Translations under genes and position numbers: made by a program
DNA from: Rebecca billardiae RCC1528
Taxonomy: Eukaryota > Haptophyta
Length of the DNA: 64,000 bases
Assembly (NCBI GenBank): GCA_965240325.2
Contig: OZ251222.1
Location: forward strand, 1,860,001 to 1,924,000
Reading direction: 5' to 3'
In this document: piece after piece, positions 22,325-33,600 of the stretch
Layout of the letters: every line of letters starts with the position of its first letter
How positions within the stretch are numbered: position 1 is the first letter of the stretch
The notes under the pieces: model-generated
Databases searched by the model: none
What the model was told of the DNA's origin: nothing
What the model saw: only the letters and a program-made list of their open reading frames with translations

Positions 22325-25109
22325 GACAGACGTCGCCACGGCCGGCCCAAGGCAGCAGCAGCCCCGAGGCTACGAGTGGCGCGCTGCGAGTCCTGAGCAC
22401 TGCTGCATGTCTGTGCTATAAGGTAGGGGGGCCAAACCGCCCATTTAAAAATGAAAAGCAAAGTCGCGTCGCATTTTCGCTCCGCCCTCGGCCTTTTAGG
22501 GTGGCGCGGAGCCTTTTTCTCGGACCCCGCTCGAAAATCGAGCTTCACGCCTTCGGACGCTCAGAGCTCGGTTCCGCTCCAGCGCGAGCGGCCGGAGGCA
22601 GTGGACCGCCGCGCGCTCGCGACCTTTGAGACGCCGAGATGGTCTCGGGTGCGCGCGCGCGTGACGCTGGTGGGCGCTACTGACCCGTGCCTTTGCGCCA
22701 CCAGCGGCTCACCACCCGCTTCTTGGCCATCTCGCGCCGTGCGCGGCGCGCGTCGGCCGGCTTGAATTGGCGCGCTGCGTGCGCCCGTCACGCTACCGCA
22801 CGGTGTGGCTCATGATCAACTCGCACAGTTGAGATCGATGCTCGCACCAAGTGCCCATGTATGTATGTGGATGCCCAGCTCGCCTAACCTGCCCTGCTGC
22901 GCCGGAATCGCCGTCAGCAGACCGGCGCGAGCTCGCGCGCAACACCTCCGCGGAGCTCGCAACTGTCATGTTCCGCTTGTAGGGCCCGTGTTTGCACCTG
23001 CCGTGGCACTTGCGATGGTCAGTACGTTGGGTATGGGTCACGTGTGCCCTCTGATGGCGTATGGGCGCCTCCCATTCGCCTCTCAGGACGTCGCGGACGT
23101 GCTCGCAGGCAGCGGTTGGCTCATTCGACAGGTCCGACGTGCACTCGACCGTGCCTGCAAGCGCGCCCCTGTGACGCTCATGCCTGCAGAAGCAGATGCA
23201 GATGGGCCCTCATGCACCCTGGTGCGCCCAAGACCGGCGGGAGCGTCAGAGACCGTCTCAATCTTGACACCTTGCACACGCCGGCGCTTGCCGTTGGGCT
23301 CCGCGCAGCCAGCCAGGAGCGCCGAACAGCGCCGGATCAGCCTCTGTAGGCCGAACATCCGCCCCTAAGCCCAGAAATAGCGCGGAACAGGGTAGTGCGT
23401 ACCTATATGGACCAATCCCATCCAGCCTGGTTTGGTGCAGACACGCCAGCCACCGCCTGGAGCAGACGTTTGCTGCCGAATCGCATGCTCGGCACTGTGC
23501 CGCACTGCGACGACGACAGATTTGACCTGCCTCGTAGGTCTCGGCCAGGGAGCGGTGACGGTTGGCTCGAGTCACTTTAAACCTTGACTATGACCGAGAG
23601 CACTCCCGGGCTAAGGACGTGGGGCCGGTGCTTTGGGTCTACTATGTCTGCAATACGCCGTACGCGTGGCCGTATACACAGTCTGAAAACGTATCTCGCA
23701 GCTCGAGATCAGACTAGGCTGTATTCATCAGCATGGCGCCTATATACACAGTGGGTATGTAACGATCGGTGGCTTCTAGGAAACTACATATTTGACAGCC
23801 TGCCAGTACACAGCCTATATCGCATGTTGGGACCTGCTGCTGCTGGGGACTCAGAACGATCTCGCTGAGATGCTCTATCAAAGTGAGGTCGACATGCCAC
23901 ATGGTCTATATGTCACATATAGGACGACCGTTACATACCGTTTCCAATAAGTTCAGGCTCATTCTAATAAGTAAATATGCTAGCCGTTACGCCCTATATT
24001 CAGGGTATGTGCACCTGATTTTTTTACATGGCCGGCCCAGACCCCTCCAGGGGGCAAATGATCCAGCCTGAAATCAGCTCTAAACACTCGCTAGGACCCG
24101 CGCTCGTGGCCGTCAGTAACGCTACAGTGCCACTTTGGCCCCCCTATATAAGGCAGCCGAAGGCTTCGGGCGGCAAGTCAGCAACTCACTTTCAGGCTCA
24201 GCCGTCAGCAGCCGCGACTCTGCAGCGAGTCAGCAGGAGCCGCGTCGAGCCGCGTGGAGCGGCCAGAGCGGACCGCGCGGCCCATCACTCACTACTCAGT
24301 CGCTCGGGAGAGTGAGCGGCGCGGGAGTCGCCAGTACAGTACCCGCACTGGCTCTGCCCTCCCGCCTCCGCTGCCTCCGCAGTCGGGCCAGTCGGCCCGT
24401 GTCACCCGTGTCCGCGTGTCGGCCCGCGGTGTCGGGCCTGCCGGGCCGCTCAAGCTGCTATAGCGCGCCCACTACGACTCGCACTACTACTAGACAGTAC
24501 TACTAGGCCGTACTGGCTAGCCATAACGTCAGCGGTCATCATCTAATTGCTGCTCGTCCGCATTCGTTGCGCGCCCGCGACCGCGTCCGATTACAATAAA
24601 GATTCAGAAAGTTAGTAGTTCATCAACTGTCAAGCCCGTGACATCAGACTCATCAGTTATAGCACGTGATACGTCGGTAGTCGTCTTGTGCTGACTCATC
24701 GTCTGTACGACATATATATGCATGCGCATATGAATGTTTACGCGTGTAGCAGCAAGTGAAAGTATTACACGTAGCTAGCACTTATAGCAGCAGTCGTAGC
24801 GTAAGAGTGCCTAAGTGAACCGGAGCCACACTGTCCGCCGCGGATCCCGCCCCCGGGGAACGGATCATCGCCAAGGAGGTTCATCGCCGTCCGACGGACC
24901 ATGGCCCATCTTAAGAGCGCGCAAGAGCCTTGCACGTTCACCATTATCTAGACGACGCGCCACTTCTGAGGTGCGCACAGTAGCCAGTTGTGAGTTCCAT
25001 TCACCCGTGAGCGGTCGAGAAGCCAATGGCAACGGGTGCCCAGCCAAACACCACCCCAACCGCAGCGTAGCAGTGCGCAGGGACGCCCCGCAGCCAGTCC
25101 TGGAGAGGC
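22325..25109. other. 2.8 kb without a supported gene
   Basis: Several medium ORFs exist on both strands (for example 22805-23368 plus) but none shows a motif or a preferred strand. From about 23580 the DNA is less GC-rich. A strong TATA box lies at 24145 and an AATAAA at about 24591; both are discussed separately. Confidence 0.45.
24145..24152 (+). promoter_or_regulatory. TATA box of an unassigned plus-strand transcript
   Basis: A perfect TATATAAG in a C-rich context. A polyadenylation-type AATAAA follows about 445 bp downstream. No convincing ORF lies between them. It could drive a non-coding RNA, belong to a solo LTR, or be chance. Confidence 0.4.
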
Positions 25110-25751
25110 CTACTCCTCGTCCGGTTTCCCGGTCTCGACGTAGCGCCCCCACGAGATGAACGCCCACACGCGCTCGAAGCCGAAGAAGAGCGCCGTCTTG
25201 ATGATAGCATCGGACCCCGCGATCTTGGCGGCCGCCTCGAGCCCGCCAGTGATGATGCCCGCCGAGACCAGCGTGTTGAAGGCCGCGAAGACGCGCCACA
25301 CGAAGGCTTTCAACAGCGAGCGGCCAATCGAGTCGCCCTTTGACGAGCGGCCGACGTTGCTCTTGTTCCACAGCCGCTCGCCGATGAACATGGTGACAGA
25401 CTTGGTCAGGAAGTCAGCGCCCACGACGCCGATCGCTGCAGCCATCGACCCCGAGAAGAAGAGCGAAGTGCAGAGCGTCACAACGGCGGCCGTCGCTCGC
25501 CACGACAGCGCTTTCACGACCGAACGCTTCGTCGTCTCCACCAGCACGCCATCCGAGTCATCTCCGGGGCTGGCCACTGGAGCCGCCACATCCGCCAGAA
25601 GGATGCGCGAGCGCAGGTGGGCACGGGCCGGGCGCGCAGCGACGTGCGGGGCGTGCGCCAGCGAGCGTGCGACTGGCACTCGGACCGTCGCAGGCCGGTG
25701 CAGGCTCACGCCCAGGAGGGCCGTCACGAACGCGAGCGCGGGGGTCGGCAT
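25110..25751 (-). CDS. plastid-targeted membrane protein with two DUF2061 domains
   Basis: A 213-residue protein. The hydrophobic N-terminus (about residues 1-18) followed by an Arg/Ala-rich stretch fits a bipartite complex-plastid targeting signal. Two DUF2061 units follow: about 76-128 (RSVVKALSWRATAAVVT ... FIGERLWN) and about 143-202 (RSLLKAFVWRVFAAFNT ... FGFERVWAFISWG). Both keep the hallmark K-x-x-x-W-R start and E-R-x-W end. DUF2061 proteins are small predicted membrane proteins of unknown function, usually one unit in bacteria; the tandem form suggests a fused duplication. I chose the ATG at 25751 over the longer frame (25880) because it places the signal at the N-terminus. The envelope or thylakoid location is inference. 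Confidence 0.82.
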   Translation of the reverse strand: MPTPALAFVTALLGVSLHRPATVRVPVARSLAHAPHVAARPARAHLRSRILLADVAAPVASPGDDSDGVLVETTKRSVVKALSWRATAAVVTLCTSLFFSGSMAAAIGVVGADFLTKSVTMFIGERLWNKSNVGRSSKGDSIGRSLLKAFVWRVFAAFNTLVSAGIITGGLEAAAKIAGSDAIIKTALFFGFERVWAFISWGRYVETGKPDEE

Positions 25752-26046
25752 CGAGCTTCTCGTCGGGCACCGACGTCGAGGCACCGGCGGCGATGCAGCT
25801 GACGAAGCGCCAACGTTGCGCGTGTGCGCGCATTTTATTGCCGATGAACTTTCTTTTCCCGGAATTCCCGCATCAAGCAAATTAAAAATGAAAAGCCAGC
25901 ATTGAAAGCAAGTTCAAGAGAGCTCGCCGCTGGCGGCGACTGCACCGCGTTGGACTGCGCGCGCTCGGAGCGTTCCGTCGACGGTCGAGGACTCACAGAC
26001 AAGCTACACGCAGCGGTAGCCCCCGATGACACACCAGACGCTCTCG

Positions 26047-27348
26047 TCATCCGACGACGAGGCGGGCCGCAGCCTCCACATAGTCTGGCGGGAGCGGGTG
26101 CTCCTCAAAGAAGCGCCACGCCAGCAGCGTCGCCGCGGGCGCGGGCATCTCAGCACCCTCGAGGAAGCCAAACGACCACGGGGAGCCTGGCCAGGTGTGG
26201 CCCCCGCCGGAGATGGTGTACGAGTGGACCTCGGCGTCATCGGCGCACTCGGTGCGCGCCTCGAGCGCGACCCCGTTGTCGTAGTACGTCATCGCCGTCT
26301 CGTTGCACCCATTGAACACCGCCCATTTCTGGACTGCATCGGGCACGCCCGTTCCCCAATACTCGCGCCCGCCGCCGGCATACGGGTTGGTCTCGTCGTC
26401 GAGGCCGTGGAAGGAGATCACGGGCACGGGGCGGAGGCCGTCGTTGGGCAGCGGGAAGCGAAGGCCGCCCACGGGCGCGATGGCCGCGATGAGCGGCGAG
26501 AGCCGCGCGCCGAGCATCGAGCAGAAGCGCGCGCCGCGCGAGTGGCCTGTGCAGAAGACACGCCGTGGGTCCACACCTCCAGGCAGGAGCGCGTGGACGC
26601 GCCGCACGAGCGCGTACGTGTACGAGACGTCGTCCCAGCCTTCGCCCGGCCACGCGTCCTTCGCGACGTTGAGCGCGTCGTCCTTCCCCTCGAGGACGAC
26701 CACCGCGAACCCGTGCTCCTCCGACAGCGCCTGCAGCTCCGAGATCTCGAGCTGGTCCTTGGGGCTCCGCCCGGTCCCGGGCGCGAGCAGCACGAGCGGC
26801 GCGGGCTGCTGTGGCTCGGGGGGCATCACGAGGAGGAAGCGGCGCTCCGTGCGGAACCAGTCGACGATCGAGTCCCAGAACCCACCCATCTTCGAGCAGC
26901 CGGCCTCGTAGTCCGCATCATCATCACCGCGCCAGCTGCCGTCACTCGCCACCGCACCGACGCACGTGTACAGGCCTGCTGACATCACGCCTGAGCTGCC
27001 GCCCCCGCCGCCACTCGAAGGCACGTCGGTCGAAGTGCTGGAGCTTGGGCTCTTCTTCGGGCTATCCCCCGCGCCGTCCACGGGCGCTGGGGAGCCGCCG
27101 CCCCCACTCGCGGGCAGGATGATGGCGAGGTAGATGATCACAAACGAGAGCACAAGGATGAACGCCATTGCAACGAGCGCGACGTACACACGGTTCGTCT
27201 CCAGCAGGCGTTGGCGCCAGCTCCGTGGAGGTGCACTGCTCTGCACGGGCTTCTCTCTCGTCACGGGCGGGGCCACGGCGAGCTCCCTGACGGGTGGCTC
27301 CTCCGGGCGCATCTCCTCGTCGTCATCGAGCGGGGGTTGGGGCGGCAT
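26047..27348 (-). CDS. type II membrane-anchored esterase, PHB depolymerase/feruloyl esterase (LpqC) type
   Basis: A 433-residue alpha/beta hydrolase. An acidic cytosolic N-terminus is followed by one membrane span (about residues 55-79), a Ser/Gly linker and a catalytic domain. Motifs in order: LVLLAPGTG (oxyanion region), TGHSRGARF with nucleophile Ser near residue 270, SFHGLDDETNPY with the likely acid Asp, and SGGGHTWPG with the likely catalytic His. This matches COG3509-type secreted esterases acting on polyesters or phenolic esters; the natural substrate is unknown. Three in-frame starts exist (27495, 27453, 27348). The shortest puts the anchor near the N-terminus, but the longer ones are not excluded. 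Single exon. Confidence 0.85.
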   Translation of the reverse strand: MPPQPPLDDDEEMRPEEPPVRELAVAPPVTREKPVQSSAPPRSWRQRLLETNRVYVALVAMAFILVLSFVIIYLAIILPASGGGGSPAPVDGAGDSPKKSPSSSTSTDVPSSGGGGGSSGVMSAGLYTCVGAVASDGSWRGDDDADYEAGCSKMGGFWDSIVDWFRTERRFLLVMPPEPQQPAPLVLLAPGTGRSPKDQLEISELQALSEEHGFAVVVLEGKDDALNVAKDAWPGEGWDDVSYTYALVRRVHALLPGGVDPRRVFCTGHSRGARFCSMLGARLSPLIAAIAPVGGLRFPLPNDGLRPVPVISFHGLDDETNPYAGGGREYWGTGVPDAVQKWAVFNGCNETAMTYYDNGVALEARTECADDAEVHSYTISGGGHTWPGSPWSFGFLEGAEMPAPAATLLAWRFFEEHPLPPDYVEAAARLVVG

Positions 27349-27661
27349 TGCGGCTGGCTGGCTTGGCTCCGCGGCGGCAGTGCTCGCAAAAGCGCGCCGA
27401 AATGTCGTCCGGTGAGCAGTCCGGGGAGGCCCGATCCACGGACGGACGGCCATCCCGGAATTGATGGCGCTTGATCGCGAGGCTTGATGACACATTCGAA
27501 TCAGAACGACAACTCACTCCAACGTCGACATCGTCATCGTCAGCAGCTGAGCAGCAGAAGTATACAGTATCGCCTCGCGAGTCGTGATGGGGTGCTGGGA
27601 GACTTGACGTCGTGATCGACGTTGGGCGTACGGTAGTGCGACGATCAGATGACTCGGATGA

Positions 27662-30600
27662 TCAGACGGTCAGCGGCGTGAGTCGCGAGAGCCACGCCGG
27701 CTCTCCCGCCGCCACGGCGCCATCGACGTGGCCGGTCGATAGCCGCCCATTGGCCGCTCGGCGCGCGCGCGCGGCGCCCTCATCGCGCGCGAGCTGCACG
27801 TACGCGCGCATGCGCGCGCCCACCGCGGGCGTGGAGTGCAGCAGTCGGAGGACGAGCCCAGCGAGCGCGGACGCCAGATCCTCAGCGCCCGCGCGGCCGT
27901 GCGCGTCGAGCAGGGGCAGCGTGTGCTCAACGAGCAGCGCGCTCACCACGTCCGGCGCACGCGCGGCGAGGGCGCCGAGCGCGCGCACGGCGGCGAGGGG
28001 GACGGCGGGTGCCAGGCGCCAGGCGTGGACCGCGCGCGCCAGCGGGGCGGCCAGGGCGGTGGCATCCCACCCGCCGTCGGCCCCGGCAGCCGCCCAAAGC
28101 TCACAGACGACTGCCGCTGTGCGCGCCCACACCGGGAGGCTCAGGTGGATCGCCCGAGGCCGGGGCGGCCCGAGCTCGGCATTGGCGAGCGCGCTTGTCG
28201 TCGTGTGGCGGCCGCACGCTGGCGCGCTGCCGTCCGCCGCGCCGCCGGTGGGCGCGCGCAGGGCCGACGCGTCGGCTGGAGGGCCGGTCGGACCAGTCGG
28301 GCCGCCGCCGAGATGGTGCACGCATGACTCGACGGCACGTGCGAGCAGGGAAGCGCAAGAGTCGTGCGCGGCGTGGTGCGCGCCAGCCGCCGCACCCGGC
28401 GCCCGGCTCGCCGCCGCACCGGCAGGCGACTGGGCGTGTGCCGCGATGCGCAGGCAGCAGCGCAAGGCCGCCTCCTCCTCGTCACCGTGCGCAACGCCAG
28501 CCGCCGCGGCGTGGCCAAGCGTCCCGAGCAGCGCGCTCGCGAGCGCGCACGCGCCCGCCTGGCACGCCGCACGCCCGTCGGCAGAGACGCTTCGTGCGCA
28601 CGCCGACGCCAGCCCCTGCACGCACGCGAGCGCGCGCGCCCGCGCCGCTGGCTGAGGGCTCGCGAGCTCGGCCGCGAGCTGAGTGGCTCCAGCGGCGAGC
28701 GCGGCGCCTGCGGCTGCGGCCGAGACCGGCGGTCGCAGATCGGTGTGCGCGCGCGCGCGTGCGCCGTCCTCGTCTTCGCCCATGCTGCCGCTGCCGCCAG
28801 CCGCCGAGCCCCGAGGCGCGCATCGCTCGATCGCGGCAAGCGCACCGCGCAGCGACGCGGCGGCCATTGCGCCGCGCGCACCCGCTGGCCCACCGCGCGG
28901 CGTGCGTGCATGCTCGTCCGCGGCCTCGCGCAGCGCCGCAGCGAGCGGGCGGCGCAGCGCTCGTGGCTCCAATGTCGAGCACGCGCGCAGAAGCGGCGGG
29001 CTCGGCGCGTGCGCGCGCAGGCTGCGCACGGCGGCGGCGAGCGTGGGCGCCCACACCTCCGCAGAGCCCGCCGCCGCCGCGGCCGCGCACGCCGGCTGCG
29101 CCGCCGCCAGCAGTTGCTCCGGACCGGAGGCGCCGAGTGCCGCGCACCCAGCCGCATCAGAGATGGCTCGCGCGAGCGCGAGCGCCGGCGGGCTGATGAG
29201 GAGCAGGCGGAGGGCGCAGCCGAGCGCGCGCGCGCACAGAGGCGGCAGCGCGGGCGTCGGGGGCGGCGACGCGGCGCCGGGCGCGCGGCCGCTCAGCGTG
29301 CGCCCGCAGATGACGACGAGGAGCAGGTGCTCGCACGCGCTCATCGGCGGCGGCGGCGGCGGCGGCGCGCCCAGCGCCGCATCGGCGCGGCAGGCATTCG
29401 CCGAGCGCGCGAGCTGAGACGCGAGGCTGAGAGCGAACGCATCGGCGCCGTCGTGAGCGCCCGCGTCCGCGCGCGGCGCACGAGGCACGGCCGGCGCGAG
29501 TGCGACAGCCGCGCCGCCGTCGCCAGCCGCCGACTCCGCGCCGCCGTCGAGGAGCAGCTCGGCCGCGCCGAGCGCGGAGGTCGGGAGCGCGTCCGCTCGG
29601 CGCGCGAGCGTGCGCACGGCGCGCGCGCTCACTTCCGGCTGCGCAAGGCTCGCGTCGCGGAGCATCGAGAGTGCAGACAAGGTCTGCCCCGGGAGCTCGG
29701 CGCGCGCCGCGCCGGCCAGCACCCGAGCCGCGACGGCGACGGCGGCGCGCGAGAGCGCGGGCGAGGCGCACGCGAGCGCGCTCAGCGCGGGCGCGCAGAC
29801 GGCAACGGCAGACTGCAGCTCGGCATCGCCGGCGCCGCCGTGCGCCGCGCCGAAGAACAGGCACGCGCCGTCGATCAGTGCCGCGCGCCAGCGCGCCCAG
29901 AGGCTCGACCGGCACGGTGGCGGCACCAGCTCGGTGGCGTCGGCGCGCGCCGGCCGCGCGGCGCGGCCTTCAACATCTGCCTCGGGCAGCGCGGACGGCG
30001 CGCAGGTCTCGACCTCCGCGTCCGCGCCGCCGCCCCGCGCGCGGGCGGGCGCGCCGCCGGCCGGAGCGCGCGGCCGCTCGAGAAGGGCCTCGGGAAGCAG
30101 CGAGGCGAGGAGCGCGCGCGGCGCCTCGCAGCGCGGCGCGCGCGCACCCAGCTCCGCGCAGCGAGGCTCAGAAGCACTCCCAAGCCCGTGCGCGCTCAGA
30201 AGCCACGCAAGCTGAAACACGGTCGTCGGCAGCTCGAAAGCCCCCATAGTCGCGTCCGCGGCCGCGGCGAGCGCCGCTCCGCCATCGGCCGAGCCCCCAT
30301 GCTGCTGCGCGGTGCCGGGGCCGTCACGCCAGCGCGCGCCGAGCTCTTCGAGCGCTGTGCGCAGTGCGCGCTCGAGCGCGCAGGTCGCCGCGTCGTCGGA
30401 GCCGCCGCCGCCCCCGAGGCAGACCACCGCCCACACGCCCAGAGCGGGCGACTCTTCGACAGTCGCCAGCAGCAGCGGCAGCCGCCCGGCCGCTGCCGCG
30501 CTGCCGTCAAGCGCGGCCGCGTCGTCCGGTGGCGGCGCGGCCACCGCCACGCGGAGCCACGCGGCGGCGGCGGCGGCGGCGGTCGCAATGGGCGGCGGTA

Positions 30601-33600
30601 AGCACTCGGCGCCGTCCAGCGCGCCCCACCTCGCCGCCTCGCGCAGCTGCGCGAGCGCACACTGCGCGAGAATGACCGTTGGCCCATGGAGCGCGCGATC
30701 CGGCTGCGCCGCCGCCCGTGCCGGCCCCTGCGATGGGCTCAGCTGCGGAGCCGGCGGCTGCGAGTCCTCAGGGGCGCTCAGCGGCGGGGTGGGCATCTCG
30801 GCGTCTGCGACGGGCGTGGCCGAGCGAACGCCCACGCCACGCAGCGCGGCTGCCTCCGCTTCCGTCGGCACCGCGAGCGGGCGCAGGCCTGCGTCGGCCA
30901 CAAGATGATAGAGTGCCCTCAGCAGACGCGCGTCCGCGTCCGCGCCGGCCGGCGGGCGCGCGAGCGCGAGCAGCTGGCACCGCTCGGACTGCAGCTGCGC
31001 GAGCACGCGGCTGCACACGACGCGGGCCCGCTCGAGGTCCGAATCGGCCGGCTCGCGCGCCAGGCCGCGCGCAGCCGACGCGGCGCACAGCTCGGAGCGC
31101 CACACCTCGAGCAGCCTCGCTAGCAGGCAGCGGCGCGGTTGCCACGCGCGTGCTCGCCACACCTCGCGAGCGTCCGCACCGGCGGCGGCGACCGTGGCGT
31201 TCGCCACGCCTGCAGCGGCCGAGGCGTGGAGCGCGCGCGGCTCCGCGTGCGCATTCACCGCCACCTCGCCCGCCTCGCCAGGGCGCGCCGGGAACAGCGC
31301 CTCGAAGAGCTCCGCCCCCGCCGCTCCGGGCTGCGACAGCAGCAGCAGGTACATGTGACCCAGGGACTGGGAGGGCGGCGATGGCGGTTGCGGCCGCGGC
31401 GGCGGCGGAGGCGACGTGCCGAGGGCGTCCTCGCGCGCGCCGAGCGCTCCGGGGCGTCCCGCGCCGGCCGTAGCGGCACGGCCCGCCTCGGCCGCAGCGC
31501 CCGCGCCCGATGAGGGGCTGCCGCGACCGTCGAGTGCGCCGGAGGTTCGAAATCGAAGGCCAGCCTTGTCTAGGTGGGCGGTGGCGCGCGCGGCAGGCGC
31601 GGACGCGCGAAGCAGCAACAGCGCCATCCGCGCCCACGCGCGCGGCGCGAGCGCGTGCACCGGCGTGCGCGCCAGGCCGAGCGCACCCCGCCACCCCGCC
31701 CTATCCGCGCGGTGCGCACCGCCGACGACGCCGGGCTCAGCCTCGGCCACCGGGCCGGCAGGACGTGCGTCGGCGCGCGCCGCGCACTCGAGCAGCAGCA
31801 CCCGACAGGCCGTTGCGCGCCCGCCGTGCGCGGGCGCCACAGCGAGGCTGAGCGCGGGCGCGCACGCGAGCAGGCTCCAGTCGTCGCGGGCGCGCGCCGC
31901 CTCGTGCGCGAGCTCGTCCAGCGCGGTGGCCGCAGCAGCCGCGCCCGGCTGTGAGGGAAGCGCTCCCGCCGTGGCGTCCGCCGTCGCGCCGTCAGCAGCA
32001 CACGCACCCGCGCCAGCCGCAAGCCCAGAGCGCCCGGATGCCAGCTGCGCAAACGCCGCCGGGCTGAGCTCGGCCGCGGAGCGGAGCAGCGCGGCCGTGC
32101 GCGCGCCGAGGGAGGCCTCGATCCGCAAGAGCACCGCCTCGGCCACCCAGCCATCCGCGCCGCGCGCGCACAGCAAGAGCTCCGTCGCCGCGGCCGCCAG
32201 CGCGGCCACGCGCGCCGTGGCCGCGGCGACGCGCGTGGAGCCCCGCCCAGCGGGCGCAGCGGGCGCGCGCGGCGGCGTGGGAGCTCCGGCGGCGGTTGCG
32301 GGTGCGAGTGGCGACGCACGCGTCGCCCCGCCCTCGCCCTCGTCTCGTCCACCCTTCGCGGGCCCACGCGCGCCGCCGCCCGCGCCAGGCTTCTCCGCGG
32401 CGCTCGGCGGCGCCGCGGTGCTCGGCGGCGCGGCCGCGCTCGGAGCCGCGACGCTGAGCCACGGAGCAGCGTACTCATCCGCGCGGCTCTCGGCCGACAG
32501 GCTCCCCACCGCCGCGGCGCCCGTCAGGATGTCTAGCTCCACGCCGAGCGCGCGGAAGACACGCGCCTCCGATGCGCGCAACCACGCCGCGTCGTGGCTG
32601 AGCTCGTGAGCCGTGCGCTGCCCGGCCGCGTCGGGCGCACCATCCCGCGGCGGCCACCGAGCGCGCTCGCGCTGGCCGAGAGCAGGGCTCGGCCGTGCGC
32701 GCTTGTGCGGCGGCGAGGCGGCGCGAGGCGCGGAAGGCGGCTGGTGCTCGCCATGCTCGGCGCCGCCGCCCTGGGCATGCCCAGCCCGGGCTGCGTCGGA
32801 CCCTGTCGCGCCGCGACTCGCGCGCCGCGGTACGGCGAGCGCCGAGCAGTGCGAGGCACAGCGCAGGCTGGCGGCCGCGAGCACGCACCAAGCGGTGGTG
32901 GCGAAGGGCGCGGCAGACTGCGCGCACACGTGCAGCACGCCGTCCGCGAGGAGCGGTGCGTGCGCCCACGCCTCGGCCTCGCCCGGCTCGCCGTCGTCCG
33001 CCTCCACGCCGACGGCCGACGCGTCGATCGCATCCGACGTGTGCGCGCCGCGCACACGATGCAGCCCGGCGCCGTCGCGTTTTCGGCGGTCGCACGCGCC
33101 GCCGGCGACAGCGTCGTCCAGCTCGTCCGCCAGCGCGGCTGCGAGCAGCACCATCGACTCGGCAGCCGAGGGCCCGCCACCCGAGGCGCCCTCGGCGGGC
33201 TTGCGGCCGGACAGCGCCTGCGTCAGCCCTCGCGCGCACAGGCGCGCCGCATCCGTCGCCAGCTGGTCATCTGCCGAGATTGCCGAGGCTGCAGCCGTCG
33301 CCGCCTCCGCAGCCGCGCGCGCAGCCGTGCGACACACGCGCGCGCGCAGCGAAGAGGCGAGCAGGTACGCGCCGCCGCTCGCGCGCTCCGACTCGTCGGG
33401 CGGCTCTGCAGCGCCATGCGGCGCCTCGCCGCCCTCCGCGCGCGCCCCGACGCCCCGCACCGCTCCGAGAAGCCGCCACCTCGCCTCCGCGCGCGCGCTC
33501 GTGCTCACGACCGACCCAAGTGTGCGCGCGAGCGCATCTGCGAGCTCGAGCCGGGCGCATAGCGTCGGCGGCGTGCGCGCGAGCCAGGCGAGCGTGCTCG

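Noticed and set aside
22805-23368. 187-codon plus-strand ORF
   Set aside because: No motif, competing frames on both strands, and no recognisable promoter; left as unsupported.
28364-30601. 745-codon plus-strand frame inside the giant solenoid gene
   Set aside because: Composed mainly of Arg/Ala/Gly, typical of antisense reading of Ala-rich GC-rich coding DNA.
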